Shown here in pieces: positions 1 to 9,468 of a stretch of DNA of 64,000 nucleotides. The position numbers and the translations under genes were made by a program. The notes under the pieces were generated by a model that saw only the letters and a list, made by a program, of their open reading frames with translations, searched no databases and had not been told where the DNA came from. How positions within the stretch are numbered: position 1 is the stretch's first letter; every line of letters starts with the position of its first letter. Source of the DNA: JBJMQS01 sp045802605 (GTDB lineage Bacteria > Planctomycetota > Planctomycetia > Gemmatales > Gemmataceae). The DNA lies in assembly GCA_045802605.1 (NCBI GenBank), contig JBJMQS010000015.1, forward strand, positions 124,001-188,000, given 5' to 3'.

Positions 1-1
1 G

Positions 2-1126
2 CCCAAAGAGGCGCCGTCGAATAAACACTTGCCAGCGTGGGAGTGCTTGCCGACGACCTTTCGTGTCGGCGCGGATCCTCGGTTCACGGGGGCCGGCATC
101 ACAATGGCGATCATTGACGCGGCATTTTATCCACATCCAGATTTGATTAAGCCGCGCAATCGAATTCGTGCTTGGGTCGATGCGACCGGCCCGCGACTGC
201 GTGCTATTCGCTTCAAGCCAGATGACATTCCGCGCTGGCCCGGCTGGGACAAAATCGCGGCCTCCCAATGGCATGGGCTCATGGCGAGCGGCATCGCCGC
301 AGGCAACGGCCGGCTTAGTCACGGACTCTATCGCGGCTTAGCAAGCGAAGCGGACGTTATTCTCGTTCAAACGATGGACGCTCGCCATCGCATCACCAAT
401 GCCACGCTAGAGAAGGCGTTACGCTGGCTCAGAAAGAACGCTGAAGAATTTCAATTGAAAATTGTCAACTTCTCGGTCGCCGGCGATCCCGTAGTCCCTT
501 TGCCACACAATATCGTCGATGTGGAATGCGAACGGCTAGTGAAAATGGGCGTGACATTGGTCGCTGCCGTGGGCAACACCGCGCGGCCATTTTTGGTACC
601 TCCTTCCACTTGTCCCGATGTGATCTCCGTCGGCGGCATCGATGACCGCGATCGGATTGATCCGGAAGTTTGGCGGATCTGGCACAGCAACTATGGCACG
701 GCCACCGATGGCTCAGCAAAGCCGCACGTCGTCGCGCCAAGTTGGCGCGTCGTAGCGCCTCTCCTGCCCAGGTCGGGCGTGGCGAATGAAGCAAAAGAGC
801 TGTTCGCGCGTCGATTGCTCGGCGACCGCACTGCCGAGTCGCGAATAGATGATCAAAAACTCGTTACACCGTATTACCAGCACATGGACGGCACCAGCGT
901 CGCCGCACCAATTGTCTCAGGCATTGCGGCTGGGATGCTGCAGGCGAACCCGGATCTCACACCGATCCGGATTCGGGAACTGCTAATGAAATCCGCGCGA
1001 TCGGTGGTGAACGCCCCGGTCGCTCGCCAAGGGGCCGGAGCCGTGCAAGCCGCCAAGGCCATCGCGCTTGCCTTGGCCGAGCGGAAATACCGAAGGCCGC
1101 TGGGCCGGCGAAGGCGGCGAGATTAA
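2..1126 (+). CDS. Subtilisin-like (S8 family) serine protease, 5' end outside window
   Basis: The reading frame is open to the left edge, so the start probably lies outside the window; an internal TTG at 29 is the first in-window candidate. The catalytic triad of the S8 family is readable, numbered from that TTG: Asp30 in 'AIIDAAF', His82 in 'WHGLMASGIAAGNG', and Ser near 290 in 'DGTSVAAPIVSG'. The Asn oxyanion region is suggested by 'VAAVGNTARP'. The tail is Arg-rich (RRPLGRRRRRD). No signal peptide can be judged because the N-terminus is missing. The gene converges on the arginase-family gene and their 3' ends overlap by 4 bp. Family call is secure; substrate and location are unknown. Confidence 0.9.
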   Translation, partial: PKEAPSNKHLPAWECLPTTFRVGADPRFTGAGITMAIIDAAFYPHPDLIKPRNRIRAWVDATGPRLRAIRFKPDDIPRWPGWDKIAASQWHGLMASGIAAGNGRLSHGLYRGLASEADVILVQTMDARHRITNATLEKALRWLRKNAEEFQLKIVNFSVAGDPVVPLPHNIVDVECERLVKMGVTLVAAVGNTARPFLVPPSTCPDVISVGGIDDRDRIDPEVWRIWHSNYGTATDGSAKPHVVAPSWRVVAPLLPRSGVANEAKELFARRLLGDRTAESRIDDQKLVTPYYQHMDGTSVAAPIVSGIAAGMLQANPDLTPIRIRELLMKSARSVVNAPVARQGAGAVQAAKAIALALAERKYRRPLGRRRRRD

Positions 1127-1944
1127 GGCGATTCGTATCGTTGCAACAAAATGTACTCGACAAGCCAAATCAACAAACTGAGGCTTCGGTCATTGAGGTC
1201 ACGTCCCGGATCGAACTCGGAAATGGCCAAGCCAGCCAATTGGTTTTTCCCGATGGCTCCCACGATCTTCAACAACTGTTGCGGATTCAGACCAAATGGC
1301 AGTGCGTCATTGACCGCCGGGAAAAAAGTCGGATCGAGGACGTCAACGTCGATGTCAACGAACACTTTGCCGGCCGAGCTTATGGATTTTCGTATTAGCG
1401 CGAGTGCTTCATTCTCGTCCGAGGTAACATCAGCCGCACTGAAAACCGTGCGATAAAAGCACTCGACATCCTCTTTTGGCAGAAACAGATCTCGGTGCCC
1501 CACGTTAATGATGATGGGCGGCGGGTCGAGATGCCGCAAGAAGTTTCCATGGGACAATTCCGATTTGCATTCCCGCAAGTGATAGAGATCCAAATGTGCG
1601 TCGAGTTGAAGGATCGTCGCATCCTTTTTGCCTGCCAGCTCTTCATAGAGCGGCAACACGCTCAGATGATTCCCGCCAAGCCAGATCAAAAACTGACCTT
1701 CGTCGATTGCTCGCCTTGCAGCTTCCCGGGCTTTCGTCCGCCAGTTCGCATAATCCTCGGAAGTCTCCAGCGGCAATTCGCGAATGGTGATTTGGCCTGC
1801 ATACGCCTGCGCACGGTGGGGCCGGTCATCATCCTGATTGTCGTCGAGCATTTCGCGAAGCGCGTCCGCGAGCAGTTCGGCCCCGGACATGGTGCCCGGG
1901 TTGCCGAATTGGGCGTAGGGACAAACATAGATCAAAGTTTTCAC
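1123..1944 (-). CDS. Arginase/agmatinase-family (ureohydrolase) protein
   Basis: 273 residues with the full set of ureohydrolase metal-binding motifs: GGNH (90-93), DAHLD (115-119), SHG (131-133), DIDVDVLDP (197-205) and SEFDP (242-246). These bind the two Mn ions that activate water to cleave a guanidino or related C-N bond. Which substrate is used (arginine, agmatine, formiminoglutamate or other) cannot be read from the motifs. It is the last gene of a three-gene operon: its ATG overlaps the stop of the MfnE-like kinase by 4 bp. This makes a role linked to the neighbouring methylofuran-type genes plausible, but that is inference. Confidence 0.85.
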   Translation of the reverse strand: MKTLIYVCPYAQFGNPGTMSGAELLADALREMLDDNQDDDRPHRAQAYAGQITIRELPLETSEDYANWRTKAREAARRAIDEGQFLIWLGGNHLSVLPLYEELAGKKDATILQLDAHLDLYHLRECKSELSHGNFLRHLDPPPIIINVGHRDLFLPKEDVECFYRTVFSAADVTSDENEALALIRKSISSAGKVFVDIDVDVLDPTFFPAVNDALPFGLNPQQLLKIVGAIGKNQLAGLAISEFDPGRDLNDRSLSLLIWLVEYILLQRYESP

Positions 1945-2507
1945 GGCGACTCTGACTCCTCATTCATCTTGCGCAGATTCACTGCTGCAACCGACAGCTT
2001 CACCGGCTCGACCATCTGCGAAAACCAAGGGTCACAATATCCGTTTGCGCTCCATGTTGCGACCGGCCCGGGCGGCGACGCCGATTTTAGTAGGACCAGC
2101 GCGTCTGCCTCGAACGTCAGGGCCACCTGTGCGGCGATGGAGTCGCTGGTCACGTCCCACGAATGCGGCAGTAAATCGTGAACTGTGCAAAATGCAAACG
2201 CGTCGAGAATGTTTACCTTTGTCCCTTTGCATTCAGCGCGTTGGTGAATGAGGGCGCTGGGCGAAATCAATTTCACGAGCATGTGCGCGTTCAGCGTCAT
2301 GGCCCGCAACGCCAGCCAATGAGCGCATTCGTCTCCGAAGCCATGCAGATGATCCATGCGACGAATCGCGGCGACGAGAGAACCGCCTCCGGGAACTAGC
2401 ACGATTTGACCATGTTGTTTATCGACCCAGCCGCTGAGCCGCTGTGCCAGGTCGGGCAAGTCGAACAAGCTGCCGCCGACTTTGGCGATTGTCAAACTCA
2501 TGTGCAA
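1941..2507 (-). CDS. Amino acid kinase-fold protein, MfnE-like
   Basis: 188 residues of the amino-acid/uridylate kinase fold: N-terminal 'KVGGSLFD' and 'LVPGGGS' phosphate-binding loops, and a late 'SDSIAAQVAL' segment followed by 'LLKSASPPG'. In methanogens MfnE phosphorylates 5-(aminomethyl)furan-3-yl-methyl phosphate in methanofuran synthesis, and relatives occur in methylotrophs and planctomycetes that use tetrahydromethanopterin-linked C1 transfer. The start lies 10 bp inside the end of the MfnF-like gene and the stop overlaps the arginase start, so the three genes are probably co-translated. An internal Met at residue 3 is an equally possible start. The kinase fold is clear; the MfnE role rests on the MfnF-like neighbour. 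Confidence 0.72.
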   Translation of the reverse strand: MHMSLTIAKVGGSLFDLPDLAQRLSGWVDKQHGQIVLVPGGGSLVAAIRRMDHLHGFGDECAHWLALRAMTLNAHMLVKLISPSALIHQRAECKGTKVNILDAFAFCTVHDLLPHSWDVTSDSIAAQVALTFEADALVLLKSASPPGPVATWSANGYCDPWFSQMVEPVKLSVAAVNLRKMNEESESP

Positions 2508-3454
2508 AGGGCTCGCTCATGGGCTAGGATCGCGACTGCATAGGCGCAAGCCGCACTGCTAATTCCCGGGCCAAGACGCTCCGAAAGCGAAATAATTGGA
2601 CTTCCGCATCCGCATGCATCGCGAGCAAGAAACTCACCAGAGCCTGAGATAATTCGTATCACCTCGCCATGCCGGCTAATTGACTCCGAGATTCGCCCGA
2701 CCTGTCGCGCATACAACGCTCGCGCCATTTCCAGAGTTGTCTCTAGCGGTATGAGTTCGCCGTCACCGCCCAACATGCGGGCCAGACGGCTGTGCGCCGC
2801 TTCTTTTGTCGCCGGTCGTCCGTCGGCTGTATCCAGATCATCGGGACACTCTGAGATATGTCCGAGCAAGAGGTTGATGTCGGTTGTTGCTGCAAAAGCT
2901 TCAGCCATTCCGCGCCAGCCCAAGAGAGCGCATAAGGGCGTTCGCCGCACACCGGTGTAGATCAGCTCGCCGGTCTGTAGACGAGTCATGTCATCCCGGC
3001 CTGTCGGGACCGGCTGTCCGTCTTGCAACGGAATCACATCCGTTGTTGTGCTGCCCACATCGACAAGGACGCTCGGTCCACTCGTGACAAATCGGCCCGC
3101 GAACTTGGCCAGAGCCAGCCAGTTAGAAGCTGCCAATGTCAACAGATCGATCGATTCATCCGCGTGAAATTGCCCATCGGTCCCCCAAACCTCAATCGGC
3201 TTTGAACCCCCAAACGTGCGGACGGCATCCAAGATAAACCGAACGCCTTCGCGCTTAGTCGCAAAACAGCGGCATAATTCGGCCGTCATCGTCAAAGCGA
3301 TGCGATCAAACACCAATCCATTTGTTAATACTGCCAATTCGCAGCCAAGTTGATTCGGCTGCTTCCACAATGCGAATCGCCGAGCCCGGGCCGTCCCATC
3401 GATCAGGGCGGCCTTGAGATTTGCCCCGCCGATATCGAGCCCGAGAATTGCCAT
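2498..3454 (-). CDS. Hydantoinase/oxoprolinase-type ATPase, MfnF-like
   Basis: 318 residues of the ASKHA (actin/Hsp70-like) fold. The phosphate-1 loop 'GLDIGGANLKAAL' is at 5-17 and the phosphate-2 loop 'VDVGSTTTDVI' at 131-141. Size and motif order match the 'H4MPT-linked C1 transfer pathway protein' group, whose characterised methanogen member MfnF joins the furan and tyramine-glutamate halves of methanofuran. It is the first gene of the mfnF-mfnE-arginase operon. It is divergently placed from the Hsp70-family gene, so the 95-bp gap between them should hold both promoters. The homology call is good; the exact substrate in this organism is inferred. Confidence 0.78.
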   Translation of the reverse strand: MAILGLDIGGANLKAALIDGTARARRFALWKQPNQLGCELAVLTNGLVFDRIALTMTAELCRCFATKREGVRFILDAVRTFGGSKPIEVWGTDGQFHADESIDLLTLAASNWLALAKFAGRFVTSGPSVLVDVGSTTTDVIPLQDGQPVPTGRDDMTRLQTGELIYTGVRRTPLCALLGWRGMAEAFAATTDINLLLGHISECPDDLDTADGRPATKEAAHSRLARMLGGDGELIPLETTLEMARALYARQVGRISESISRHGEVIRIISGSGEFLARDACGCGSPIISLSERLGPGISSAACAYAVAILAHERALCT

Positions 3455-3549
3455 TCCATTAGATCTAGAGCGGCCAATGATTTTGCGAAGGGCGAGTCTT
3501 ACGCAAACCTAGGCTTCGCAATCTCGCAACCCGCCCTACAAATCCTTCT

Positions 3550-6336
3550 ATGGCTCCGCGGTACCTCGTTGGAATTGATCTGGGCACAACCAACTCGGCG
3601 TTGGCCTATATCGATTTGAAGCTTGCACCGAAATCGGGCAAACCAAAGGTTCAGGCATTCGCTGTGCCGCAATTGGTCGCGGCTGGCGATGTCGCGCCCC
3701 GACAACTGTTGCCATCATTTCTGTATCGGCCCGGTGCCCATGATCTTCCCGCCGGCGCCACCGCCCTGCCCTGGAACGCCAATGCCACGGATCCTGTCGG
3801 GGAATTCGCCCGTGAGACGGGGGCGCGAATTCCTGGTCGCCTCGTGAGCTCAGCCAAATCCTGGTTGTGCCACCCGGGCGTCGATCGGATGGCCGCGCTC
3901 TTACCCTGGGGAGCGCCTGCCGATGTGCCACGCCTATCGCCGTTGGAAGCGTCTGCCCGTTATCTGAAGCATCTTGTCGAAGCTTGGAATTTCACGCATG
4001 CAAAGATGCCTGAGGACCGGTTAGAAAAAATCCCAGTCGTGCTAACGGTTCCTGCATCCTTCGACGATGTGGCCCGCACGCTGACCATGGAAGCCGCTAA
4101 GCTCGCAGGTTTGCCACACGCTACTCTCTTGGAAGAGCCTCAGGCCGCGTTCTACTGCTGGCAACATCTCGCCAGTTCTGCTGAGCTTGCCAAGCTTCGA
4201 CCCGGAATGGTCTGTCTGGTCGTGGACGTCGGCGGAGGAACCACTGACTTCAGCTTGATCTCAGCCGTTGAGGAAGAAGGAGAGTTGCGGTTTGTCCGCG
4301 AAGCCGTCGGCGATCATCTGTTGCTGGGTGGCGACAACATGGATCTCGCCCTTGCACGCGATGTCGAAGGCAAATTGGCAGGGGCCAAATTGGATGCGAT
4401 GCAATTTGCGGGGCTGGTTCAAGCCTGTCGCCGTGCCAAAGAAACACTGCTCGCGCCGAATCCGCCGGCGACACACCCGGTGACAGTCATCGGCCGCGGC
4501 CGCGCCGTCGTTGGCGGCACGATCGCGGTGCAAGTGAGCGCCCAGGACGTGCGTAGGGTAATCGGCGACGGGTTTTTCCCAATCGTCAAACTGGGCGACG
4601 CCCCACATCGGTCCGCCCGCGTCGGTTTGCACGAAATGGGCCTCCCATACGTCCACGACGCGGCGATCACTCGTCATCTGGCGGCTTTCGTGGATCGCCA
4701 CTTACCGGCCGGCCGGATGCCTGAAGCAGTATTGTTCAATGGCGGCGTATTTCAACCTGAGTCACTTCGTCAACGACTTTTGGATGCTGTGGAGCCGTGG
4801 TATGCGGCTGCAAAACAGAAATCACCAATTGTCCTGACGACTCCGTCTCTCGATCTGGCCGTGGCATTTGGCGCGGCCGCATATGGGTGGACTCGCCACT
4901 CGGGTGGTCCAACGATCGGCGGCGGGATTGCACGATCGTACTACATCGAGGTACAGGCCGGCACCGAGTCAAAAGACGGGCTCCACGTGATGTGCATCGT
5001 GCCCCGTCACCTGGAGGAAGGCAAGGAAATCAAGCTCGCTGAGCCCCATCTTGACCTGGCCATCGGCGAACCCGTCGTCTTTCCACTCTACACATCGACT
5101 GCGCGCGACGACGTGCCAGGAAGCGTCTTGAATGTCAGTCCGGGCCAACTGAAGAAGTTGCCGCCAGTCCACACCGTGCTACGTGGCGGGAAGAAAGCCG
5201 GCAGCGCGATTCGCCATGTTCCAGTGACGCTCGCCGCCCGGACGACTCCAATTGGCACACTCGAACTCAATTGCGTTGCGGTCGATGGCGGGAATCGCTG
5301 GCGATTGGAGTTTGGCACGCGCGACATCGTCGATGATGACGACGAAGAACCGGCACCAAACATTGCACAACCGCCGGACGAACTTTTGCCCGAATCGTTG
5401 ATCGAGCCGGCCGCAAATCTGATTGGCTCCTGCTATCGCGCCGATTCACCGTCTCCCAATGAACTGGTCAAAGCTTTGGAAAGCCAGTTGGGCAGGCGTC
5501 GCGACGAATGGCCAACGCTGTTATGCCGGCGACTGTGGGAAACGGTTGAGGCAGTTGGCGATGAGCGGCGCCGCTCGCCCGCGCATTTGAGCCGGTGGTA
5601 CAACTTGGCGGGGTTTGTGCTGCGACCCGGTTTTGGCGATCCCTTGGATCGATTCCGAGTCGAGACGTTATGGAAGCTGCTTAACGCTCCCAAGCCAGGC
5701 GGTCCCCCTCCCGCGGAACCGGTGGGCGCGGATGCTTGGATCATGTGGCGGCGAGTCGCGGGAGGATTGACCAGCGCATTTCAAAAAACTTTATTCGATC
5801 GTTTGAGGCCGGCATTACTCGGTGGGGGAAAGGGCAAAGGCAGCTTTAAGCCGGGTGCCAACGAACTCGCCGAGATGTGGCGCGCCGCCGCCTCATTGGA
5901 ACGACTCGAACTGGCCAGAAAGGTTGCGCTGGGCGAGGCGCTAATCAAGCAACTCCGTCAAAGCCCCGCTCCGACCTATGTCTTGTGGTCGCTCACGCGG
6001 TTGGGAGCCCGTGAACTGCTCTATGGCTCCATGAACGCCGTGGTTCATCCCGAGAATGTGGCCGGCTGGATTGATGCAGTCTTGGCATTCCAACCAACCC
6101 ACGAAAGCGAACGACTGGCGTGGGGGTTCTGCCTGGCTCAAATGGCGCGGCAAACCGGCCAACGAGCCCTAGACGTGGAGGAGTCGCGGCGGAAGTCGGT
6201 GGCTGCAGCTTTGCGTTCGGCGAATATGCCGGAGGCTTGGCCGCGCATGGTGGAGGAAGTTGTCGGACGAGAACAGTCTGAACAATCTCAATTTTTTGGC
6301 GATTCCCTGCCGGTAGGTTTACGGATTCGTCATTAA
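3550..6336 (+). CDS. Hsp70-family protein with long C-terminal extension
   Basis: 928 residues. The N-terminal half is an Hsp70-type ATPase: 'GIDLGTTNSALAYID' (8-22), 'VVDVGGGTTDFSLI' (about 223-236) and 'FNGGVFQP' (about 396), all nucleotide-binding loops. After a short substrate-domain-like region (about 480-590) comes an acidic linker with DDDDEEPAP. A helical C-terminal part of roughly 300 residues then follows, unlike DnaK, that resembles the DUF3731-type extension of large Hsp70-like proteins. No DnaJ or GrpE gene lies nearby. It is unlikely to be the housekeeping DnaK; a specialised chaperone role is inference. Confidence 0.85.
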   Translation: MAPRYLVGIDLGTTNSALAYIDLKLAPKSGKPKVQAFAVPQLVAAGDVAPRQLLPSFLYRPGAHDLPAGATALPWNANATDPVGEFARETGARIPGRLVSSAKSWLCHPGVDRMAALLPWGAPADVPRLSPLEASARYLKHLVEAWNFTHAKMPEDRLEKIPVVLTVPASFDDVARTLTMEAAKLAGLPHATLLEEPQAAFYCWQHLASSAELAKLRPGMVCLVVDVGGGTTDFSLISAVEEEGELRFVREAVGDHLLLGGDNMDLALARDVEGKLAGAKLDAMQFAGLVQACRRAKETLLAPNPPATHPVTVIGRGRAVVGGTIAVQVSAQDVRRVIGDGFFPIVKLGDAPHRSARVGLHEMGLPYVHDAAITRHLAAFVDRHLPAGRMPEAVLFNGGVFQPESLRQRLLDAVEPWYAAAKQKSPIVLTTPSLDLAVAFGAAAYGWTRHSGGPTIGGGIARSYYIEVQAGTESKDGLHVMCIVPRHLEEGKEIKLAEPHLDLAIGEPVVFPLYTSTARDDVPGSVLNVSPGQLKKLPPVHTVLRGGKKAGSAIRHVPVTLAARTTPIGTLELNCVAVDGGNRWRLEFGTRDIVDDDDEEPAPNIAQPPDELLPESLIEPAANLIGSCYRADSPSPNELVKALESQLGRRRDEWPTLLCRRLWETVEAVGDERRRSPAHLSRWYNLAGFVLRPGFGDPLDRFRVETLWKLLNAPKPGGPPPAEPVGADAWIMWRRVAGGLTSAFQKTLFDRLRPALLGGGKGKGSFKPGANELAEMWRAAASLERLELARKVALGEALIKQLRQSPAPTYVLWSLTRLGARELLYGSMNAVVHPENVAGWIDAVLAFQPTHESERLAWGFCLAQMARQTGQRALDVEESRRKSVAAALRSANMPEAWPRMVEEVVGREQSEQSQFFGDSLPVGLRIRH

Positions 6337-6480
6337 TTCTCATACAAGAATTAGTCACGCCAAAGCCTACGATTCACAAATGACGAGTCCTAAATTAAGG
6401 CCGGACATTTTTTGCTGGGGCGCCGGCCGCTAACCCGTTACACTCAGAGATTCGAGCGAACACCTAACGAGAAGCCGTCC

Positions 6481-9360
6481 ATGTCTCTTTCACCCGCCAT
6501 TCGCCGCTTCCGATCTTTCAAAACCCGAAATTGGTGCCCTTGGGTGGAGATTCTGGAGCGCCGGGTGACACCCGCCACTGCCGCTGTGGCCGCTAATACT
6601 TTGACCATCAATTTCACGGCCACTGGCGCCATCGCCGAGAGCGTGACGGTAAACAACGACGGAACCAACATCTCCCTAACTGGCAACATTTCCGGCACGA
6701 CGACCACTGCCACGGCCAACGTCACGAAAATTGTTTTTCAAGACAGTGGCGGCGGCACCAACCAGGCCATCTCCTTCACTGGCACGGCACCCTTTATTTT
6801 GAGCTCTGGCTTAGACGGCATCGGTGTTGACACGGTCGCAGTCAGCAACGAGATCGACGTAACGGGCTCCAGCACTTTGTCTATCAACGCTCCGGTGACT
6901 CTTTCGGTTGATGGAAACCTTTCGACGGTCAGCGGGCCGCTGACGCTCAAAGCAAATCAGGGTGCCACTGCATCGAGTGGGGGATTTGACGGCATCGATG
7001 TCGGAGTCAATGCCCCCACCGCTGTAAGCAGTGTGTCCGGAAACATCACGGTGCAAGGCCGAGGCGGGGACGACGCCGGTGGTTATTGGTGGGGCATTTT
7101 TGTCCATACTGGCTCCATTGTCGGCAGCACGACCACCGGAAACGTGAGTGTGACAGGTACTGGTGGCAACAATATTGGAACGCGAAACTATGGCGTGTTT
7201 GTGAATAGCGGGGGAACGATCACATCCGGTGGCGGAAACGTAGCGGTCACCGGGACGGGTGCTGGATCTGGCGCAGGTTCGTATCTGAATTTCGGAGTGT
7301 TTTGCCGCGGCACGATCAGTGCCACTGGTGCGGGAAATCTGACAATCAATGCGACGGGTGGCTCGCCCGTCGGTTCGGCGAATATCGGCAATAATCACGG
7401 CCTCGTCGTCGACTCTAGTGCATCCATCACCGCGGACTCCGGCTCCATTACCGTCAGTGCCGTGGGGGGCGTAAGCACGGATTCCGACAACTATGGAATT
7501 GATTTGGCAGGAGTCATCTCCACCAACTCAGGAAACCTCAACGTGACCGGCACTGGCGGCGGGGGCTCGGGATATCAGTGCTTCGGAATTTTTGTTGAAA
7601 GCACCGCCACTATTAGCTCCAACGGCGGAAATATTTCGGTCGTCGGTAACGGAGGAGGCAGTTCCACTGCTGATTTCAACGTCGGAGTTTTGCATCAAGG
7701 TCAAATACTGGCCGGTGGCAATGGCAACTTGACGATTCAAGGGACTGGCGGTGTCACTTCGGGAGGCTCGGACTACGGGCTGTACATAAATGGGAGCATT
7801 GGTTCGAGCGGCGGTAATGTGTCGCTCACCGGTCAAGGGAGCGGCACAGGCACTAGCGGATCCAACCTTGGCATCCTTGTGTTGAGTAGCACAATTTCTG
7901 CCGCAGGATCTGGCAACGTGACTGTTTCGGGTACCGGAAGTAACTCTAGCGGCGCTGGCAATTACGGAATCAATTTGGACAGCGGCAATATTTCCACTTC
8001 GGGTGGCACTGTGCTTGTGACGGCTACGCGCGGCAATGCGTCTAGCGATGGGTTGCGCATGCAGAACGGTTCTAACGTGGGAAATTCATCGACCGGCGCG
8101 ACGACAGTCTCGGCCACCGGCACGATCAATATGATCAGTGGAAGCGTCACTTCCAATGGCAACATCACCATGAACGCCACCGGTGCCATTACCCAGACTG
8201 CGGGCAAGTTCATGACGCCTGGCACTATGACCATCAACGATTCCGCCCAGACGGCTACCTTAAATTCCTTCGGCAATGACGTCGCCCAGTTTATGATTCC
8301 TGCCGGGACCACGGTGCTCGTCAATGGTTCGTTCCCACCCACAGACTTCGTCCAAGTAGCCGGCACACTTGGTGGGTCGGGTATAGCCGGAACGGTTACG
8401 GTGATAAGCACCGGCGCAGTCAGCCCGGGTTCCAGTCCCGGCAAGTTGAGCACCGGGAACATCGGCTTCAACTCTGGATCTATTTTTAGCGTCGAGTTGA
8501 ACGGCCCAAATGCGGGCACTAATTACGACCAGCTCGCCGTACTTGGCACCGTCACTCTCGGTGGCGCCACGCTGCAGGGAACTGTCGGCTTCTTGCCGAC
8601 AGGTGGGCAGCAATTCATCATCATTGACCACCAGCTTCCGGGGGATGTGACCGGGACGTTCAATGGCTACGCCGAAGGTGCGACAGTCGTCTTGAGCGGC
8701 TTGGCCTTCACCATCAGTTACAAAGGCGGCGACGGCAACGACGTCACCTTGACACGGCAATCCGCTCCCGCTCCGACGGTGCTTTCAGTGGTCTTGGACG
8801 AGGGCACCGGTAACACCAACATCAACGGCATCAATGGCACGACCCAGCGGTCCGAAGTGCGCCACATCATCGTGACCTTCTCGGAAGCCGTGAACTTCAC
8901 AGGGCCAACAGCCGCGGCATTTAGCCTCTCCCGCAGCAACGCAAGCACCAGTCCTGGGCTAACTGGGCCCGTCACCCTGGTGACCAATCCGGCGACCGGA
9001 CCCGCCAGTTCGGTGACTATTACTTTCACCGGCGCGTTTGCCGATTCCACCGGCTCACTCGTCGATGGCGTCTACAATTTTTCGATTGATGCATCGAAAG
9101 TCAGCGGTGCTGGTGGACAGTTGAATGGCTCCGGCGGAGGCGCAAACACTAATTACACGGTCACCGGCACGACAGCCAACAAGTGGTACCGCTATTACGG
9201 AGACCAAAACGCGGATGGCACTGTTGATCAGACTGATTACTTAGTTTTCCGCAATGCGTTGGCCGGGGGACCCAATAGCGTCTTCGACTATCAAAACTCT
9301 GGCGACGTCGATCAAACTGATTACCTCGAGTTCCGCAATCGGCTCGCCGGCGCACCGTAA
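6481..9360 (+). CDS. Large exported repeat protein with dockerin-like C-terminus
   Basis: About 959 residues from the ATG at 6481; an upstream in-frame start at 6412 is less likely. The basic N-terminus followed by 'WVEILERRVTPA' is the planctomycete-type export motif seen in two other giant proteins here. Residues about 30-560 are a Gly/Thr/Ser-rich array of degenerate repeats built on 'GNxxVTGTGG' and 'NYGI/VFVxSG', suggesting a beta-solenoid adhesin. A beta-sandwich-like section follows with an 'LSxVLDEGTGN..' segment. Residues 905-959 carry two EF-hand-like dockerin motifs (NADGTVDQTDYLVFRNAL and GDVDQTDYLEFRNRL). Probable cell-surface protein; its ligand is unknown. Confidence 0.8.
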   Translation: MSLSPAIRRFRSFKTRNWCPWVEILERRVTPATAAVAANTLTINFTATGAIAESVTVNNDGTNISLTGNISGTTTTATANVTKIVFQDSGGGTNQAISFTGTAPFILSSGLDGIGVDTVAVSNEIDVTGSSTLSINAPVTLSVDGNLSTVSGPLTLKANQGATASSGGFDGIDVGVNAPTAVSSVSGNITVQGRGGDDAGGYWWGIFVHTGSIVGSTTTGNVSVTGTGGNNIGTRNYGVFVNSGGTITSGGGNVAVTGTGAGSGAGSYLNFGVFCRGTISATGAGNLTINATGGSPVGSANIGNNHGLVVDSSASITADSGSITVSAVGGVSTDSDNYGIDLAGVISTNSGNLNVTGTGGGGSGYQCFGIFVESTATISSNGGNISVVGNGGGSSTADFNVGVLHQGQILAGGNGNLTIQGTGGVTSGGSDYGLYINGSIGSSGGNVSLTGQGSGTGTSGSNLGILVLSSTISAAGSGNVTVSGTGSNSSGAGNYGINLDSGNISTSGGTVLVTATRGNASSDGLRMQNGSNVGNSSTGATTVSATGTINMISGSVTSNGNITMNATGAITQTAGKFMTPGTMTINDSAQTATLNSFGNDVAQFMIPAGTTVLVNGSFPPTDFVQVAGTLGGSGIAGTVTVISTGAVSPGSSPGKLSTGNIGFNSGSIFSVELNGPNAGTNYDQLAVLGTVTLGGATLQGTVGFLPTGGQQFIIIDHQLPGDVTGTFNGYAEGATVVLSGLAFTISYKGGDGNDVTLTRQSAPAPTVLSVVLDEGTGNTNINGINGTTQRSEVRHIIVTFSEAVNFTGPTAAAFSLSRSNASTSPGLTGPVTLVTNPATGPASSVTITFTGAFADSTGSLVDGVYNFSIDASKVSGAGGQLNGSGGGANTNYTVTGTTANKWYRYYGDQNADGTVDQTDYLVFRNALAGGPNSVFDYQNSGDVDQTDYLEFRNRLAGAP

Positions 9361-9376
9361 CGTGAGTTTGGCGTCT

Positions 9377-9454
9377 TGTTAGCCCAAGGCGCTAGCGAGG
9401 GCGAACCCTGCAAGCGCTCGCGTGGTTCGCCCTCGCTGGCGCGTCGGGCTAACA
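9377..9454. repeat. Palindromic intergenic element, family 'GTTAGCCC..GGGCGAACC'
   Basis: Arms 9377-9407 and 9424-9454 are inverted copies of about 31 bp with four mismatches, around a 16-bp loop. It lies between the 3' ends of two convergent genes (exported protein and scpA), so it may end transcription on both strands. Only one copy is seen in the window. Confidence 0.85.
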
Positions 9455-9468
9455 GGACATAAAAGGCG

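Noticed and set aside
1495..2181. 228-codon plus-strand ORF opposite the arginase and MfnE-like genes
   Set aside because: It lies opposite two well-supported genes and shows no recognisable protein motif.
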